Shown one piece after another: positions 20,501 to 32,014 of a stretch of 64,000 bases of DNA. Every line of letters starts with the position of its first letter. Position 1 is the first letter of the stretch. Below the pieces are notes generated by a model. That model did no database searches. It had not been told where the DNA came from and worked only from the letters and a program-made list of their open reading frames with translations. The stretch covers positions 31,165,501 through 31,229,500 of the forward strand of contig CM065387.1 in NCBI GenBank assembly GCA_033060915.1. The letters are read 5' to 3'. The stretch comes from Euryodendron excelsum. Taxonomy: Eukaryota > Streptophyta > Magnoliopsida > Ericales > Pentaphylacaceae. The position numbers were made by a program, and so were the translations under genes.

Positions 20501-22782
20501 CCTCCGATAGTCTAATCCTACACATGGACCGGGAGTCCCCTTGTTCCAAGCATGCAAAGAAAGGGGGGGGGAAAGAGATTGGGGTTTAAAATAGAGAAAC
20601 CCAAGTGGTTTAGGAGAGAGAAGAGAGAGGGGAAAGTGCGAAAATTTAAATGGAGAACCTACCTTGTATCTTGTTTATTTTGCGCGCCTTGCTTTCTTCA
20701 GTCTTCGTCTTGATCTTCGTCTTCAATCTTCAAGAGCCGCCTTCAATCTTCAAACTTCAGATGACAGCTCTTCAAGTCTTCAAAAGAGGGTTGAAGGCTA
20801 GTGTATGAGTGTATGGGAGTGTATATGAGTGTATAGGAGGCTAGGGTTTAGTGTATGGTGGCTAGGGTTTGGAAAACCTAAGGAAGCTACGGTTTTTGAG
20901 GTGCTCGAGCTTTGTATATCGAAATATAGGATTTTTAGACTGAGTTTACGGACCTCTTTCACGTTGGAAGAGGCTCTGTATTTATAGAGGTTGGACAAAC
21001 CTGGCGCTTGTTGTAGTGGCGCCAGGCCAAACTTTACACTAGCGCCACTAGGAGTGGAGCCAGGCCATTTTTTGGCTTGGCACCACTACTAGTAGTGCCA
21101 GCCAATTAGGAAATGTTTAAGGACAACAAGTAACGTATCTTTGACTAGATTTGGGCGCCTGTACTAATGACTACCATGCAATTTTTAGCCTAGCTTCACT
21201 AGGAGTGACTCCGAAAAGTCCGGGAAGGAGTTTGGAAGACCGGCAATGACCCGGAAGGCCCAAAAAAAGTAGGAACACTTAAAATAGTGTCCTGGAGGTA
21301 TTTGACTTGAAAAATGAAGATAGGATGTGTTGGAAGGGTTGATTGGGCCTTTAGGGGCAAAACGGTCAATCGGATCGGGAAGCTGCCGGGACGAACTCAG
21401 ACTGTCCCGGAAGAAGACTCGAGATTTGAAAACATTATCCAGAATGTTCCCAAAGGTTGCCGGTTTGATACCCAGAGCCGGTGTGGTCGAAAAGGTGATC
21501 GGCCCACCCGGGGCAAAATGATCATTTTGCACCGGGTTGGCCGGAACTGACTCGGAATGATTCGGAAAGATAAAGGGAGGTTGAGAACACTATAAAACAC
21601 ATTCTTAGGAAGTTACCGGTTTGATACCTAGAGCCGGTGTGGTTGGAAAAGGAGACCGGCCCACTAGGGGCAAAACGGTCATTTTGTACCGGGTTTGCCG
21701 GAACTGACTCGGAATGATCCAGGAAAATAAAGGAAGGTCGGGAATACTATAAGAGATATTCTCAGAAGGTTACCGGTTTGATACCCAGAGCCGGTGTGGT
21801 TCTTGGGGCGTTTGGATGCCTAGGGGCAAAATGGTCATCTTGATCGGGAAGTCTCGAAAAAGGTCCAAGGGGCAATTTGGTCATTTTTCACCGAAGTGGA
21901 CTAACAGACACTGGTGTTGACCAGGGTTTTGAGTGTTGCCGCCACTCTGACGGCGGTCGTCGTGACATAGGGGTTTGTTGGCACTTCCCTCCATCGACCT
22001 ATTTGTGAGTATTTCCACTACTCTAACGGTTGTGATGTTTGCGTGTATTTTCGCTACTCGGACCATCTCGAGGAATAAACTGTCTCGAGAGAGGGATTGG
22101 GAAGGGGTCTTATCGTCTCCAAGAAGACGTGCCTGATTTGGAACCGTCTCGAGGAATAAACTGTCTTGAGAGAGGGATTGGAAAGGGGACTTACCGTCTT
22201 TGAGAAGACGTGCCTGAGTTGGAACCGTCTCGAGGAATAAACTGACTCGAGAGAGGGATTGGAAAGGGGACTTACCGTCTTTGAGAAGACGTGCCTAAGT
22301 TGGAACCGTCTCGAGGAATAAACTGTCTCGAGAGAGGGATTGGAAAGGGGACTTACCGTCTTAAAAAAAATGTGCCTGAGTTGGAACTGTCTCGAGGAAT
22401 AAACTGTCTCGAGAGAGGGATTGGAAAGGGGGCTTACCGTCTCCGAGAAGGCGTGCTTGAGTTGGAACCGTCTCGAGGAATAAACTGTCTCGAGAGAGGG
22501 ATTGGAAAGGGGACTTACCGTCTTCGAGAAGACATGCCTGAATTGAAATAGATTTACCGTCTCGAGGAATCAACTGTCTCAAGAGAGGGGTTGGAAAAAA
22601 CAATGCCCCTAAGGGCATGTTGGTCATTTTGCCCCTATTTGGGCCTGGTGAGCCCCCGAGGCGATGGACAAACGGGATTTGGACTTAGAAAGTTGGTTTC
22701 GATTGGAATATGCCCACAATGACTTGAACACAAGTCTGGACGGAGTGTAGACTGCCGAGCGGTAAAAAATGGGGTGCTTAGA
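17570..22782 (-). mobile_element. Family-B solo LTR, copy B4
   Basis: In + coordinates it begins TGTCGCCCCC and ends GGGGTGCTTAGA (TTACA mutated to TTAGA), 5213 bp. Flanks are GGCAT (17565-17569) and GCCAT (22783-22787), one mismatch. Its sense is the minus strand, shown by the TATA box at 20979-20986. It sits in the internal region of A between the antisense gene and pol, and has no coding region. Confidence 0.9.
22062..22600. repeat. 81-bp tandem array in B4
   Basis: Six to seven units contain CCGTCTCGAGGAATAAAC, CTGTCTCGAGAGAGGGATTG and a hairpin of the type CGTCTTCGAGAAGACG. The period of 81 is a multiple of three, which gives open frames on both strands. Equivalent arrays are at 36415-36955 (B1) and 42450-42980 (B2). 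B3 has only about one to two units. Confidence 0.92.
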
Positions 22783-22787
22783 GCCAT

Positions 22788-23089
22788 CATTAATTTTTTT
22801 TTTTATGTACCAGAAGCTTTCTTTCTTCTCCCATTCTGCTTTCTCATTTGGCTTACCAGTTTTACTTTTGCCAGTTTTGGACGGTGACCACCACGTCGGG
22901 TTTATTAGGGAATGTAATTGGCGTGGGATGGTGTTATAGCAAGGGGTATAGTGTGTGGGAAAATGAATTGATGGCCTCTCATCATATCCATTCAAACTGC
23001 CTAGTCTTTATGAGTTCCTTTGCAAGAATTTTGATGGTTCCGAAAGAGAACGTACTCATTTCCTTTAATCAGAGTTCACAGCCCTATTT
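22788..23089. other. Spacer between B4 and the end of pol
   Basis: This is the right part of the element-A spacer downstream of pol. I recognise nothing coding. With 16567-17569 it gives an original pol-to-antisense-gene distance of about 1.3 kb. Confidence 0.5.
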
Positions 23090-24328
23090 TCATTGCAAAG
23101 GAGAGCTTTTGGTTTGCACAAAATAGCGTTTGGCTGCGTCTGAATTTAAGGGAATGGGGAACTTTTGTCCATCCATCTCTGCTAGTATGAGTGCCCCCCC
23201 TGTCAGGACCTTCTTGACTACGAAGGGCCCTTCGTAATTGGGGGCGAACTTTCCCCGAGCTTCTTCTTGGTGGGAGATGATCTTTTTCAACACTAGGTCC
23301 CCAACTTGGAAATTTCAGGGTCTCACCTTCTTATGAAACGCCTTAACTACTCTCCTTTTATGGCACTGGGTGTGGCAGACGACGGCCAGCCGTTTTTCAT
23401 CCAGCAGGCACAGTTGAGCGTATTAATCCTTGATCCATTCTACCTCTTCTAGCTGTGTCTCCATTAGCACCCTCATGGAAGGAACTTCTATCTCGACCGG
23501 GAGCACTGCTTCACTTCCATAGACCAACTCATATGGTGTTGCTCTGATAGAGACCCTCATTGTGGTTCGGTAGGCCATGAGTGTGAAAGGGAGCTTCTCA
23601 TGCTAATCTTTGTAATGGTCGATCATCTTCTGGAGGATTCTCTTGATGTTCTTGCTGGCAGCTTCTACTGCCCCGTTCATTTGCGGCCGGTAGCCTACCG
23701 AGTTTCGGTGAGTGATTTTGAAGGTTTGACACAACCGGGTCATCAAGTCATTATTCAAGTTGGTAGCATTATCAGTGATAAGCGATTCTGGAACCCCATA
23801 TCAGCAGATAATGTGGCTTTCGAGGAACTTGTTCACTACTTTCTTGGTGACATGTGCATAGGATGCGGCTTCGACCCACTTTGTGAATTAATCGATGGCA
23901 ACCAGGATGAACTGGTGTCCATTTGAGGCCTTTGGAGAGATGGGGCCGATCATATCCATTCCCCTTTGGAGAGACGGGGCTACCATTGAATGGAGCTCAA
24001 CAGGTGGGGCCTTGATCATGTCCCCGTGTATCTGACACCTGTGACATCGGAGGACGTACAGAACACAATCCGTTTCCATGGTGGTCCAATAATATCCTGT
24101 TCAGAGGATCTTTTTGGAGAGAGTATGGCCATTCATGTGGGGCCCACAGGTTCCTTCATGGGCTTCCCTCATGATTTCTCTTGCCTCCGCTGCATCAACG
24201 CATTTTAGGGGCCCTAGGGGAGATCTCTTGAAAAGCTCATTTCCAACTAAAAAGTACTGGGCCGCCATCCTCCGGATCATCTTCTTATCATTTTGTATGG
24301 CCTGGATAGGGAATTCTCCGGTCTGCAT
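23090..24328 (-). pseudogene. Element A integrase region, broken
   Basis: Integrase inserts the cDNA into the host chromosome. The pieces read on the minus strand. At 24328-24101 is the zinc-binding H-H part (REAHEGTCGPHMNGHTL). At 24079-23888 are the C-C pair (LRCHRCQIHGD) and the first catalytic Asp (FILVAID). A middle part with stops still shows ITDNAT near 23775 and the catalytic Glu in GAVEAA near 23664. At 23293-23090 is the C-terminal GPF-type module (YEGPFVVKKV). No chromodomain is visible after it. Several stops, including near 23602, 23424 and 23320, and frame breaks make it non-functional. It lies at the 3' end of pol, as usual for Ty3/gypsy. Confidence 0.88.
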
Positions 24329-24553
24329 ATATCTTTTGATGTCGTAGAACCAGGGCCGTCCGTCTAATTCGGTAGAGGTGTTGAGGTAGTGCGACGGGGT
24401 ATCTTAAACAAAGATTTGGAGGGGAGGGATTTCGAAACCTTCATCTACATTAATAACCGCAGCTAAAGTAGCAAGGGCATCAGCAAAACTGTTTTCGATC
24501 CAGGGAATATGGTGGAAACCTATTTTCTGAAACCTTTGACAGAGTCCTTTGAT

Positions 24554-25258
24554 CTACTCGTGGTAAGGAGAAAGTTTGCCATCCCTAGTCTGGTACACCT
24601 CCTTGGTTTGTTGAATCACCAGATCAGAATCCCTGAAGACCGTTAACCCCTCAATCTTCATTTCTATCGCCAATTGCAACCCCAAAATGCAAGCTTCATA
24701 TTCGGCAATATTATTGGTGCAGAGGTCGAATTTTATTTTGGACACAATGGGGTAGTGATTACCCTTCTCGGATACTATGACTACCCCAATTCCTGCACCT
24801 TTCTTGTTTGAAGCTCCATCAAAGTACATTTTCCACCCCAAGTCTTCTTGTTTCTGGGCCTCAAACTCAGTGTATAGGATATCTTCGTTGGGGAAGCTGG
24901 GATCCATGGGTTGATACTCCTCATCAGGATTTTCTGCCAGGTAATCTGCTATGATTTGCCCCTTGACTGCCTTGCGAGTCCTGAAGACTATGTCAAATTC
25001 AGCCAGAATCATATGCCATCTGGCCACTCTGCTGGAAAGAGTGGGTTTTTTTGAATAAGTACTTGATTGGATATATCTGGGATATGAGGTAGGTGGTATG
25101 ATGCAGCATATAGTGTCTGAGCCGATGAGATGCCCATGCCAAGGCGCAACAAGTTTTTTTGAGCACAGTGTATTTGACCTCGTATGGTAAAAGCTTTTTG
25201 CTGAGGTAATAGATGGCCTGTTCCTACCTCCCAGTTTCGTCATGCTATCCCAAAACAC
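24554..25258 (-). pseudogene. Element A RNase H and second (archaeal-type) RNase H
   Basis: RNase H removes the RNA strand during reverse transcription. The first RNase H is damaged; its C-terminal part is visible around RVARWHMILAEFDIVF. It is followed, from about residue 140 of this frame, by a second RNase H with YFDGASNKKGAGIGVVI, then NNIAEYEACILGLQL and FRDSDLVIQQ, which carry the acidic metal-binding positions. A second RNase H of this kind is a mark of the Tat lineage. Between 24554 and 24328 the frame is interrupted, so the linker to integrase is broken. Confidence 0.85.
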
Positions 25259-26584
25259 ATCCCATTGAGGTCTCGAGGATGGTTAAGTACATTAGAAGGG
25301 GCCTCCTCGGAGTTGGTGGTACTAGTAGCGGGGGCTTTAGGAGGTATTCTTTAATCGTCTCAAAAACCTGTTGGCATTCTTCATTCCACTCCTCAGGGGC
25401 ATTCTTTTTTAGTAATTTGAAAATTGGCTCGCAGAGGTGAGTCATTTGGGAAATGAATCTGCTAATGAAATTTAATTTGCCCAAAAAGGATCTAATTTTG
25501 GTCTCTCCCCTCGGGGGCGGCATTTCGATGATTGACTTTATCTTGGCAGGGTCCACTTCTATTCCTCTCTTGTTGACAATGAACCCTAACAACTTTCCAA
25601 ACGTGACCCCGAAAGTACACTTGGCAGGGTTGAGCTTGAGTTGATACTTGCGGAGCCGATCAAATGGTCCTCTTGGGCTCTTGATTTGACTATCATGTCA
25701 TCCACATAAATTTTCACTTCTTTGTGCATCATATCATGGAAAAGAGTGACCATGGCCTTTTGATAGGTTGCCCTAGCGTTTTTCAGCCCGAAAGGCATAA
25801 ACTTATAACAGTATACTCCCCATGGGGTGATGAAAGCCATCTTTTCCCGATCTTCCTCTGCTATTTTGATCTGATTTTATCTCGAAAACTCATCCATAAA
25901 GGAGAACATTTCATGGACGGCCGTATTGTCCACCAAGATATCTATATGAGGTAATGGGAAATCGTCTTTCGGACTGGCCCTATTGAGATCTCGAAAATCG
26001 ATACACATCCGGACTTTCCCATCCTTTTTCGGGACTGGGATGATGTTGGCCAACCATTGGGGATATTCGACCACTTGCAGGAATCCAGCATGGAACTCCT
26101 TGACTACTTCTTCCTTGACCTTCAAACTCCACTCGGGCTTAAGCCTTTGGAGCTTTTTTTTTACGAGCTTGATTTGCGGATCTAGGGGCAGTCGATGCTC
26201 AACAATTGATTCATCTAACCCTGGCATGTCCTGGTAAGACCATGTGAAGACATCAATGTAGGTGGCCAAGAGTTCCAGCATTTCCCGGCGTTGCCAATGA
26301 TCTAATCCCATCCCTAGCTTGACTTCTTTCGGGGATCCCTTGCTTCCCAAATCAACTGTCTCTGTCTCCTCAATATTAAGAGCCTTGCGATTGTCATGTT
26401 TTTCCAACTGTTCTAAAATTTCTTCTAGGACCTCATCAATGTTGTTGACGTCAAGTTCAATTCCCAAGCGCCGATAGTCAAATTCAGTTTCGAAATCATG
26501 GTTAGTCAGAATGGGCATTCTCTCGATTAACTGGCCAAGACGTTGGACGAGCGGGTTCCTGATTAAAACAATAAGGAGGGTCAT
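25245..26584 (-). pseudogene. Element A reverse transcriptase, broken
   Basis: Reverse transcriptase copies the element RNA into DNA. The frame 26584-25877 has an N-terminal linker, then PVPKKDGKVRMCIDFRDLN and ASPKDDFPLPHID, typical of Ty3/gypsy fingers. A break near 25870 shifts to 25840-25586, with MPFGLKNARATYQ and the catalytic YVDD at about 25708. A second break leads to 25592-25245, with GFIVNKRGIEVDP and the connection (SFLGKLNFISRFI). The catalytic motif is intact, but three frames are needed, so no active enzyme can be made. Confidence 0.92.
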
Positions 26585-26692
26585 TTAATAACAAGGAAGT
26601 AATCCTTCTTTTTCATATATAGACAATTTCCTACTACAGCTCTTGATTTGAAAATGGAAATAACACCAGAAAGATAGACAGATGACAAAGTT

Positions 26693-27499
26693 TTAGGAAG
26701 TTAAAAATGCATGGAGTGCCCCGGCAAGCTTGTACTGAAACTTACGCGCCTGAAGGAGATTCTCACTGTCCCAGTTATTAAGATTCTCTCCCGAAAGGGC
26801 ATGCCTGATTATGCTATGCTCCGGTACTTCCATATCTGAGAGTGAAGGTACATCGATCATCAAGGTCTCTTGATTGCCTTGGCTGCCTGCCTCCCTTTTT
26901 TCCTTCTTAAGGCCATTGTCGTCTTTTGCCAAGCAAAGCTCTGCAAATTGGAATGTTACCTCTTCTTCTTCTCCCTTTCCGGGTGCGACCCTTTGTCGCT
27001 TCCTCTTCTGAGCTTGCTCCTTGATTTCCTTCTTTCTCGGTTGGTACCCCAGGCCAAAAGTATGTTTTTGGGATGGAATGTCAGGAATTTCGGGAGTCCC
27101 CTGCAACTTCTTCCCTAACCCTTTGCCTGGCTGATATCCATTCTTTTGGAAGTAGTGAGCAATCATCTGTACATTACCTGAATACCTTGGCTTGACTATA
27201 TCTCCCTTATGTATCGCGGTAACATATTCTAGGGACTGGAAACAGGATGGGGCGGCCAACTCGGCGTATGGGACGGTGTCGGCCTTGTAAATCGCAAACT
27301 CCTTTTCGGCGTAGATAGAAATCAGCTTAGCCTTGATGATGAACTTGATCTTCTGATGGAGACTAGATGGCACAGCCCCGGCCGAATGAATCCATGGTCG
27401 TCCAAGCAACATGTTATAGGTTGAGGGTATTTGTAGAACTTGGAACTTGATAGCAAAGGTAACAGGCCCTATCTCGACAGGTATCTCAACTTCCCTCAT
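26693..27499 (-). pseudogene. Element A protease C-terminal part and G-patch linker
   Basis: The frame of 268 residues starts with the end of the aspartic protease (NMLLGRPWIHSAGAVPSSLH at about residue 29). A G-patch-like segment follows (NGYQPGKGLGKKLQG, residues 120-134), then a charged Lys/Glu-rich linker. A G-patch between protease and reverse transcriptase is known in Tat-type pol proteins. It is separated from the upstream protease part by a frame break near 27550 and from reverse transcriptase by stops at 26585-26690. Confidence 0.82.
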
Positions 27500-27559
27500 T
27501 GTCTCCCTCCTGGATCCGTTAAAGGCCCGTATGACAATGTTGCTGTGGTTTAAATAAGA

Positions 27560-28201
27560 CTAGTCCATCCCAAGTCTCTCCAGGGTTGAGTACGGGCAAA
27601 CATTCAGAGCTGATCCATTATCCACCAATACCCTTGATACGATCATCCCTTTGGTTTTGACTGTTATATGCAGAGCCTGCGTATGCCCCGTCCCGTCGGC
27701 AGGGATCTCATCGTTGGTAAAGGTGATGACATTTGGTGCCATGATGAGTCCCACCATGTTTTGCAGATTGTTAGGGGTAAAGCTATCTAGCACGTAGGCC
27801 TCTTTAAGAACCTTAAGCAAGGCATTACGATGAGTTTCAGAGGTGAGAAGCAGGCCCAACATGGAGATATGGGAAGGGGTTTTCTTAAGTTGCTCCATCA
27901 CATCATAGTCATTTTTCTTTAAGGCCTTGGCGAATTCAGAGATTTCGCATTCCGTCAAAGGATTAGAACATTCTCCCTCCTTATCTTTTCCTTTTCTTCT
28001 TCTCTCTATCTCCTCCGAAGTATAGCATCGGCCTGACCTATTCATTCCCCCAATTTCAGCAATGGATTCTTCCGTGGTTTGGGTAGGAGTTTGGGGGTAG
28101 TTCCAAGGTACCTTTTGCAGGTCGGTAACTGGCGGCTGTAACAGCAGAAGTAGAGTTGCCCTTATTGGTATTGGTAAGGAAACGGGTGTTGGTTTTTCCA
28201 T
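27560..28201 (-). pseudogene. Element A gag-protease junction with the protease active site
   Basis: The frame of 213 residues has an N-terminal proline-rich linker, a conserved Tat segment (ISMLGLLLTSETHRNALLKV) and, near its end, the aspartic protease motif LVDNGSALNV (Asp at about residue 194). The family consensus is DTG or DSG, so the Asn is a departure. The protease continues in another frame at 27499-26693. I cannot see a CCHC zinc knuckle upstream. Confidence 0.8.
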
Positions 28202-28442
28202 CTAGGGGAGAATGGGTAAGGTGACGGGAGACAGAGGGGCGCTTTGAGGTGTGAGAGTATATACAGGAGGTGGGGGCCTCATGGCTCTTCGGAGGTCTAT
28301 GTGGGGGATGAACCCGGCCATTGCGACCATGGGTTCGGGGGCTTCTGGCTCTCTGTAGGGGGTGAGAGAATGATACGGAAGTACAGAGGGTGAGGTAAGG
28401 CTTCAGTGGTTAGGATTAGACTGGTCTGCATAGGCTGGATGA

Positions 28443-28742
28443 TTAGGAAAGGTTCTGGGGTGGTGGTCGTAGGGAGATTAGTTGCTTAAACTTTGACTGG
28501 GAGAGCGGTACCCTTGGGATAAGGATCTCCTGAAGGCCCCTAGGTGGCTGCTCCAAGGTCGGCCAGGCCTTATCGGGGTTCCATCCTTTTCTGTCATCCC
28601 AAACAATTTTCAGTAATTTATCAGTCACGGCCCTTAACGTAGCGGAAATGTCGCCCAATTTTCCCTCTTTCTGTCTTGGATTGATGGCTCGATCATTTGG
28701 TGGGATGGCCATTTTTTCCACAGGGTCCATGTCTTCTTGCAT
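28443..28742 (-). pseudogene. Remnant of gag region of element A
   Basis: A 99-residue frame (MQEDMDPVEKMA...) lies between the leader and the gag-protease junction, with stops on both sides. Its position fits gag, but no capsid or CCHC motif can be recognised between 28.2 and 30.4 kb. Either most of gag is deleted or it has decayed beyond recognition by eye. The gap 28202-28442 shows proline-rich codons in several frames. Confidence 0.45.
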
Positions 28743-30374
28743 TGGTTGTTTTCCTCGTTTTATGGCAAGGATTCAGGTGGCATGGCTTTGTTGATCAGGA
28801 GTGTCGCCTCCTTCGGACATTTGTGTTGTTCTTTGTCAGGTATGGACTGGCGTTCGAAGGACGGGGGTCACTCGTGTTCCTCTTCTTCCTTTCCTTGGAG
28901 CAATGGAGACCTACAATGCAAGCAGTCTCACCAAAGCTATAGCTAGTCTTTTGATGAGATAAGAGAAGAAAAGAAATTAAAGAAAAACAAAACAAAAAGA
29001 TTACATGTTAGGTTCTTGACTTGGAAAGGCTTTATGCGATGCGTGTCCTAAGGATGCCCCTGTCTTTTGAGGGGAACTAAATATGATGCTTTGGCTCATG
29101 TCTGGAGATAAGGGATTGCCCCTGCCCTTGTTCATTCATCCATTCATAGGTTCATTCATTCATTTGACAATAAGGACGATTTTATTAAGATGAATTCTTC
29201 TTGGTACATAAAAGTTTCTCAAAAAATACATGGAAATGGGGAAGGGGAACATTTTTCTTGGGACCTCCACCTATTCTACATTTACACCATGGAATTCTAA
29301 ACTACTCTTGAGCCTCCGGATTCGCCTTGTTGGTAGGAGCCCTTGACTTGAATTGCTCCCTCGTCTTCTCAACAACCTTATCTGCATGAGCGAAGAGGGA
29401 TTGGGGCCCCTCTTTATGAGATGACTTTGATGCATGCTATGAATCCTTAGGGTCTCGTGGTACCCTTAGGAGTTTTGGGTTGGTTTGAATTAGATGAGAA
29501 GGTCTTTGAACCTTTCTCTAGGGGTTGATTGGATGCATGAAGATGCAATGACTTGAGTTACTTTAAGAACTCTTGTCTTGAAGTGAGTTCCAATGCATGA
29601 GCAGTTATGATGCGTGTACATAGAAGCAGCAAGAATTAGATTTCATAACAGCAGGAATTAAACAAAATTTATAAGGAAAAATAAAGTAGTCGCCCTTTCC
29701 GCCTTGATTTTGAAATTAACGTGTGTGTCCTAAATCTGGCAGAGGTTCGATTATGTATGGGGTGTTACATGAGCATAAGGTTGGGGGTTTACTAATGCTT
29801 CCTAAAAAGCTCGGTCCCCGAACCTTCAAACCTCCGGCGTCCACCCCCGAAAGGGTAACCTACATCTTTGGTTGGTGGTTCAAGCGGGGGAACTATCAAG
29901 AGACTGTAGGCTAAAAAACTAACATAGCATCCGCCCATAATTAATATATTGTTCCCCCTTCTATCTAGAAGGGTAGTAGCCAAGTAATATATGCAAGATG
30001 CAAATGCAAGTGAGGGCACCAAGTGTGTGTGGAATTTTCAAAAAACGGAGGAAAGGACCCAACAACACACATCACATCCTGTCCATTCATTCACATACAT
30101 GGCAATAAACAAGACATGAAACAAAAATATGAACAAAGGTCCACTTACAAAAGAAAAGTGCAAAGAGTCAGTGACTTTTCGAAAAACTCAATGCAAGGTA
30201 AAGTGGATGGTCAATGCAAAAATATAAGTGTAAGCAATGGATGCACGTGATGGCACTTATTTGAAAATCGTTTTGGAAAGATTTGGTGAGCGGATAAAAC
30301 TTGAACAAAGTAACCGGAGATTTTGGGTGAGTGAAGGGTGAAGAGACATGTTAATGGCCTAACCCTCTAAGTAT
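28743..30374 (-). other. 5' leader of element A
   Basis: No gene is supported. On the minus strand this would be the untranslated leader after the primer site. It includes a short ATTC repeat (about 29130-29165). Open frames of 60-80 codons are incidental. Confidence 0.6.
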
Positions 30375-30392
30375 TCCCCAGTGGAGTTGCCA
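30375..30392 (-). other. Primer-binding site of element A (tRNA-Arg type)
   Basis: On the minus strand TGGCAACTCCACTGGGGA begins two bases after the end of the right LTR. It resembles the TGGCGACTCC-GCTGGGGA sites of Tat-type elements, which I recall as pairing with tRNA-Arg. It proves that pol, primer site and right LTR share the minus orientation and that the right LTR is the 5' LTR. Confidence 0.8.
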
Positions 30393-32014
30393 ATTGTCGC
30401 GCCCCGATTTTTGGGTGTTTAAAGTCCTTTCGGCTCGGAGACCCTAAAGCACGGAACTGTATCACTAGAACTCATCCTCCTAGAAGGACAAGTGCGACTA
30501 GGTTTGAAAATTGGTTTGACTAAGGGCTTGTTATAAAAAATAGGAGTCACCACCTAACTTGATTAAGGTGAGTTAGGGCACCTAAAACTAAGTGTTAATC
30601 CGAAGATTAAACTTAGGGTTTTTGAAAATGGTTTTGAAAACTCCCTCACGAGAGGGTTTTTAAGAAAATAGGTTTTTTTGGCAACCTTTGGAAAGATTTA
30701 AGCTCTTTTGGAAAATAACTCCATTTTGGTCATTAAAAACAGAAATCTAGGGCTCGAGGGTTGGTTACGTGTAGGGAAGATATCCTAAGATCATCACCCT
30801 ACCCCGCCCTTTCGGTACCTACATGCCTAATCACCCTTTGTTCACTCACTAGAATAACCGGTTACCATTGTCCACTTAATATCCACTTTAGAATTTTGAA
30901 AATGGGGTTTAGTCATCACTTTTTGGATGGATGATGCATGATGCAAGTTTTTGGAAGAAGTTTGAAAATAATGAGGGTTTTGAAGGAGTTTGGAATAGAA
31001 ACTTTGAATTGATTAACACTTTTGAAAAAACGATTGGAGTTGGAATAAAAGTTATGACCACAATATTTTAGGTTGCCTACATATCTCATTTAGTGATAAT
31101 CAGGTTAATCGTAGTTCAGGCAAGAGCCTGATGGAAAATAGGCGCATTAAGGCCTTTGGAAGGTTTGACGACACTTTAGGGTCTTTGGAAAAGTTTAAGA
31201 CACTTTGGGGTCTTTGGAAGTTGAAGACTCTTTGAGGTCTTTGGAAAAGTTTAAGACACTATGAGGTATTTGAAAGTTTTGACTTGAAATTGGATGGTGG
31301 AGTATTTTGAAAATATTTTTAGATCAACTCAAGGAAGTTTTTGAAAAATGCTTTGGCATGACTCAAGAGAACTTGAAAAGTATTTTTGAAGTCTTGTTTT
31401 GAAAACTTTGGAGGCGTGTTTTGATGAAATAAATTTTGAAAGTGGTTTTTGGAAATGGCTAAGGGTTTGGAATCCTAATATAGACAACCTTAGGAGTTGT
31501 TCTTGATTTATCATTTGTCCTTGGAATCCCTAACCATGAGGGGGCTAGGGACACCTTAGGTTTGTGACTTTTTGAAAATATTCTTGGAAATATCTTAAAG
31601 ATGGAGTATAAGAACATTTGAAGAATTTATGAAGTTAGTCCTTTTTTTTAAAATCATGAGGGTAGGAGGTTTTGGAAAAATAGGTTATGCGAATAGTTTA
31701 AGATTGAGTGATCATTTAGAAAAGGGTTCAAGAGTTGGAACAATGGAGTGTACTAACCTAGGTTGGGTTTGCCCAAGGTTAAGGGTGACCTAAGGTTAAC
31801 TAACTTGGGTTAGGTTAACCTAGGGTGAATGAATTAGGGTTAAGCTAACCTAGGGTAGGGCAATTAAGGTCAAGTTAACCTAGGGTTGGTCAACTAAGGT
31901 CAAGTTAACCTAGGGTTAGTCAACTAGGGTCAAGTTAACCTAGGGTTGGATAACTACGGTTAAGTTAACCTAGGGTTGGATAACTAGGGTCAAGTTAACC
32001 TAGGGTTGGATAAC

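Noticed and set aside
26870..27118. Plus-strand open frames opposite pol
   Set aside because: They are shadows of the minus-strand protease and reverse transcriptase frames.
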